Program-made: the position numbers and the translations under genes
Notes under the pieces: model-generated
Seen by the model: only the letters and a program-made list of their open reading frames with translations
What the model was told of the DNA's origin: nothing
Database searches by the model: none
Shown: positions 22,358 to 24,963 of the stretch, one piece after another
Position numbering within the stretch: position 1 is the first letter of the stretch
Layout of the letters: every line of letters begins with the position of its first letter
Assembly (NCBI GenBank): GCA_002293155.1
Contig: DBCQ01000054.1
Coordinates: forward strand, 57,128-82,090
DNA: 24,963 nt
DNA from: Burkholderiales bacterium UBA954
GTDB lineage: Bacteria > Pseudomonadota > Gammaproteobacteria > Burkholderiales > Burkholderiaceae_A
Reading direction: 5' to 3'

Positions 22358-24082
22358 ATGAGACGTATCCAAGAACGCTCGGTCAATGAGACTGCCGTCG
22401 CAACGCTAATAGCCGGCGGTGTCCATCCCCTACTCGCCCGGATTTTTTCGGCCCGAGGCGTGGTCTGCCCATCGGAACTTGAACTCGGCCTCGAGGCGAT
22501 TACGCCCCCTACCACGATGAGTAATCTTGATGCGGCAGCTCATGAGATTGCGCGTGCGATTCAAGCGGGCGGGCGGCTCTTGATTGTGGCGGACTATGAT
22601 GCCGATGGCGCAACCGCATGTGCCGTCGCAGTTCGGGGACTGAGGCGATTTGGCGCTCTCGTTGATTTCTTGGTTCCCGATCGTTTCATCTTTGGTTATG
22701 GTCTAACGCCCGCCCTGGTTGACCATGCGGTGGCCAGGGATCAAGAGAATTTAAAAAAACCCATTGATTGGATCATCACCGTTGATAACGGTATTTCGAG
22801 CGTTGCCGGTGTCGCACGGGCGAAGGCACTCGGCATCAAGGTACTGGTCACCGACCACCACCTGCCAGGTAAGATGCTGCCCGACACCCTAATCGTGAAT
22901 CCGAATCTCAGACAGTGCCAATTCCCGAGCAAACATCTCGCTGGGGTAGGCGTCATGTTTTATGTCTTACTCGCCTTGCGTCGTGTGTGCCGCGATGAGC
23001 TGCTTTGGCCTGCGGATCGTATTCCGCAACTGGCAGACCTTCTGCCCATTGTTGCCCTTGGTACCGTGGCCGATATGGTGAGGCTTGACGCCAATAACCG
23101 TCGTCTAGTCGCACAAGGGCTTGAACGTCTTCGCCGAGGAAACTCCTTTGCGGGTCTGAATGCCCTTTTTCAGGTGGCCAACCTTAACGTTCGGGATGCA
23201 AGTGCCAGTAACTTCGGTTTCGCAATCGGACCTCGACTCAACGCAGCAGGCCGCCTCGGAGACATGGGCATTGGAATCCAGTGCTTGATTGAAGATGATC
23301 CCGACCGTGCACTGGACTTAGCCCAGCAGCTCGACGCCATGAACCATGAACGCCGCGAGATTGAGCAAGAGGCCCGAGACGAGGCGTTATCGCAGGCACT
23401 CAGCCTGCTCGAGTCCCAATCGAAGGCCGATCGAAAAAGCCTAGTGTTGCATGATTCACGCTGGCACCCCGGCGTTATTGGGCTAGTTGCGGGACGACTT
23501 AAAGAGCAGTTTTACCGGCCTGCTATCGTCTTTGCGGACGATAACGATCCGGGCCGTATTAAGGGCTCGTGCCGCTCAATTCCCGGTGTTCATATCCGCG
23601 ACATTCTTGAGCGAATCGATACCCAGTATCCGGGCCTTATTCTTGCCTTTGGCGGGCATGCTATGGCCGCGGGTCTCGCTCTGGAGAGCGCCCGGCTTGA
23701 TGAGTTCTCCACTCTTTTCGAATCAACCCTGGCTGACTTTGCGGGGCCTGAGCAGTTTTTGCAGCAACTCGATACCGACGGGCCGCTCGACGCACAGTAT
23801 CTAAAGCTTGAGTTTGCCCAGCGATTGGCGGCTCAGGTCTGGGGCCAGGGCTTTCCGCCCCCCGTATTCATCAACCGGTTTGAGGTTATTGCACAACGTA
23901 GGCTTAAAGAGCGGCACCTGAAATTCACGGTCCGCCTAGCGCCGGGAAGCCCCAAACTTGAGGCCATCTGGTTTAACGCAGAACGCGACCTCGATACCCA
24001 GGCCACACTGGCCTATCAGCTCTCGATTAATGACTGGCAGGGCCGATCCTCACTGCAGCTAGAAGTGGTGGCGGTGGCGTAA
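22358..24082 (+). CDS. recJ: Single-stranded-DNA-specific 5'-3' exonuclease RecJ
   Basis: RecJ, 574 residues, normal length. It is a DHH-superfamily exonuclease for recombination and mismatch or base-excision repair. Metal-binding motifs are DYDADG (79-84), DNGIS (143-147), DHH (166-168) followed by NPN, and the later GTVADMVRLDANNR. The DHHA1 domain includes HPGVIGLVAGRLKEQFYRPA, GSCRSIPGVHIRDIL and AFGGHAMAAG, followed by a C-terminal OB domain. It diverges from lolC across 26 bp. A CATACT at 22345-22350 lies 7 bases before the ATG and no ribosome site is seen, which hints at a leaderless or very short-leader message. prfB follows after 26 bp, the recJ-prfB order also seen in E. coli. Confidence 0.97.
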   Translation: MRRIQERSVNETAVATLIAGGVHPLLARIFSARGVVCPSELELGLEAITPPTTMSNLDAAAHEIARAIQAGGRLLIVADYDADGATACAVAVRGLRRFGALVDFLVPDRFIFGYGLTPALVDHAVARDQENLKKPIDWIITVDNGISSVAGVARAKALGIKVLVTDHHLPGKMLPDTLIVNPNLRQCQFPSKHLAGVGVMFYVLLALRRVCRDELLWPADRIPQLADLLPIVALGTVADMVRLDANNRRLVAQGLERLRRGNSFAGLNALFQVANLNVRDASASNFGFAIGPRLNAAGRLGDMGIGIQCLIEDDPDRALDLAQQLDAMNHERREIEQEARDEALSQALSLLESQSKADRKSLVLHDSRWHPGVIGLVAGRLKEQFYRPAIVFADDNDPGRIKGSCRSIPGVHIRDILERIDTQYPGLILAFGGHAMAAGLALESARLDEFSTLFESTLADFAGPEQFLQQLDTDGPLDAQYLKLEFAQRLAAQVWGQGFPPPVFINRFEVIAQRRLKERHLKFTVRLAPGSPKLEAIWFNAERDLDTQATLAYQLSINDWQGRSSLQLEVVAVA

Positions 24083-24108
24083 AATTGAGGTTTTTCGACG
24101 GAAAACCA

Positions 24109-24963
24109 ATGGAAGCCGAACGCATCAACCAGACCAGTTACTCCCTTCAATCCCTGCGTAAACGCGTGGATGACCTCCGGGGGTTTCTTTGACTTCGATG
24201 CGAAGTCTGCCCGCCTAGCCGAAGTCGATCGACTCGTCGAGGATCCAGCCCTGTGGGACGATCCTAAACGAGCACAAGAGATCGGCCGCGAAAAAAAGTC
24301 TCTCGAAACCGTTGTTGGGGCGATCAGCGGATTAACAAAAGATATCGCCGAAGGCATCGAATTATTAGAGATGGCAAGGGAAGAAGGCGATGACGCAACA
24401 CTTCTTGCGGTCGAGCAGGATGCCCACTCCATTGAAGAAAAGGTAGCTGGGCTTGAGTTTCGCAGAATGTTTTCAAACCCGGCCGATCCCTCAAATTGTT
24501 TTCTCGATATTCAGGCGGGCGCCGGTGGCACAGAGGCCTGTGACTGGGCTTCAATCTTGTTGCGGCAATACCTCCGTTATGCGGAGCGTAAAGGATTTAA
24601 AGCCGAACTACTCGAGGAATCCGCAGGCGATGTCGCAGGAATCAAGTCTGCAACGATTAAAGTTAACGGCGATTACGCCTTCGGTTTCCTTCGAACCGAG
24701 ACCGGTGTACACCGGCTGGTGCGCAAATCTCCTTTTGATTCCAGCGGGGGGCGACACACCTCATTTGCATCGGTATTTGTCTATCCAGAGGTTGATGACT
24801 CACTTGAGATTGATATCAATCCCGCAGATGTGCGGACCGATACCTACCGGGCCTCGGGTGCCGGGGGTCAGCACATCAACAAGACCGACTCTGCGGTTCG
24901 CCTCACCCACATCCCGACTGGAATCGTTGTTCAGTGCCAGAATGATCGATCTCAACATCGCAA
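24109..24963 (+). CDS. prfB: Peptide chain release factor 2, programmed +1 frameshift, 3'-truncated by window
   Basis: RF2, which terminates translation at UGA and UAA. The first 27 codons ([20 protein letters not shown]...) end at an in-frame TGA (24190-24192). Reading resumes in the +1 frame at GAC (24191) with [22 protein letters not shown] and stays open to the window end. Domain features in the second frame are the UGA-reading SPF tripeptide (207-209, in [14 protein letters not shown]) and the catalytic GGQ (252-254, in [16 protein letters not shown]), both at E. coli-like positions. The ATG has only a weak ACGG site. It follows recJ by 26 bp. About 80-110 C-terminal residues lie beyond the window. 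Confidence 0.97.
24177..24193 (+). promoter_or_regulatory. prfB programmed +1 frameshift site
   Basis: The run CCGGGGGTTTCTTTGAC contains an internal Shine-Dalgarno-like GGGGG, three bases, then CTT-TGA-C. It matches the E. coli site except that the AGG codon is CGG and TAT is TTT. When RF2 is scarce the ribosome pauses at TGA, tRNA-Leu slips from CUU to UUU, and translation continues with GAC; this is the known autoregulatory loop. Confidence 0.96.

Noticed and set aside
1..24963. CRISPR arrays, insertion sequences, prophage genes, tRNA or rRNA genes
   Set aside because: No regularly spaced repeats, transposase or phage proteins, or RNA-gene signatures were seen on either strand.

Overview
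This window looks like a chromosomal segment of a Betaproteobacterium, most likely of the Burkholderiales. That placement is an inference from gene content and from the neighbourhood DUF2062 - lolD - lolC - recJ - prfB; no rRNA or tRNA gene is present to anchor it. Coding density is very high, with several 4-8 bp start/stop overlaps and divergent gaps of only 17 and 26 bp.

Region 1 (1-6893) is an aerobic purine-to-glyoxylate module. It holds the 3' end of the xanthine dehydrogenase molybdopterin subunit (xdhB), its maturation factor (xdhC), OHCU decarboxylase (uraD), PuuE-type allantoinase, a GntR/FCD regulator, HIU hydrolase (uraH), membrane urate oxidase with a cytochrome c domain (puuD), allantoicase (alc) and ureidoglycolate lyase (allA). 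Together these take xanthine through urate, HIU, OHCU, allantoin, allantoate and ureidoglycolate to glyoxylate plus two urea. The regulator gene heads the minus-strand unit gntR-puuE-uraD and diverges from the plus-strand unit uraH-puuD-alc-allA. Two perfect palindromes sharing ATTGTCGACAAT, one on the gntR start codon and one inside uraH, are the best candidate operators.

Region 2 (6894-16336), all on the plus strand, looks like the uptake and entry arm of the same system. It contains a three-gene NMT1/TauABC-type ABC importer, a Gpt-type xanthine phosphoribosyltransferase, a five-gene LivKHMGF-type importer and an orphan AtzB/TrzN-like amidohydrolase. The transported ligands and the amidohydrolase substrate cannot be read from the sequence. 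Their place next to a complete urate pathway makes purines, ureides or related heterocycles the natural hypothesis. A strong 12-bp hairpin separates the Liv-type binding-protein gene from its permease gene.

Region 3 (16433-24963) is housekeeping: comEC and tatD (minus), a DUF2062 membrane protein (plus), lolD and lolC (minus), recJ (plus), and the start of prfB, which carries the classical in-frame TGA and +1 frameshift site and so is missed by simple ORF calling. The convergent boundary near 16.4 kb marks the end of the accessory purine region and the start of the core genome.
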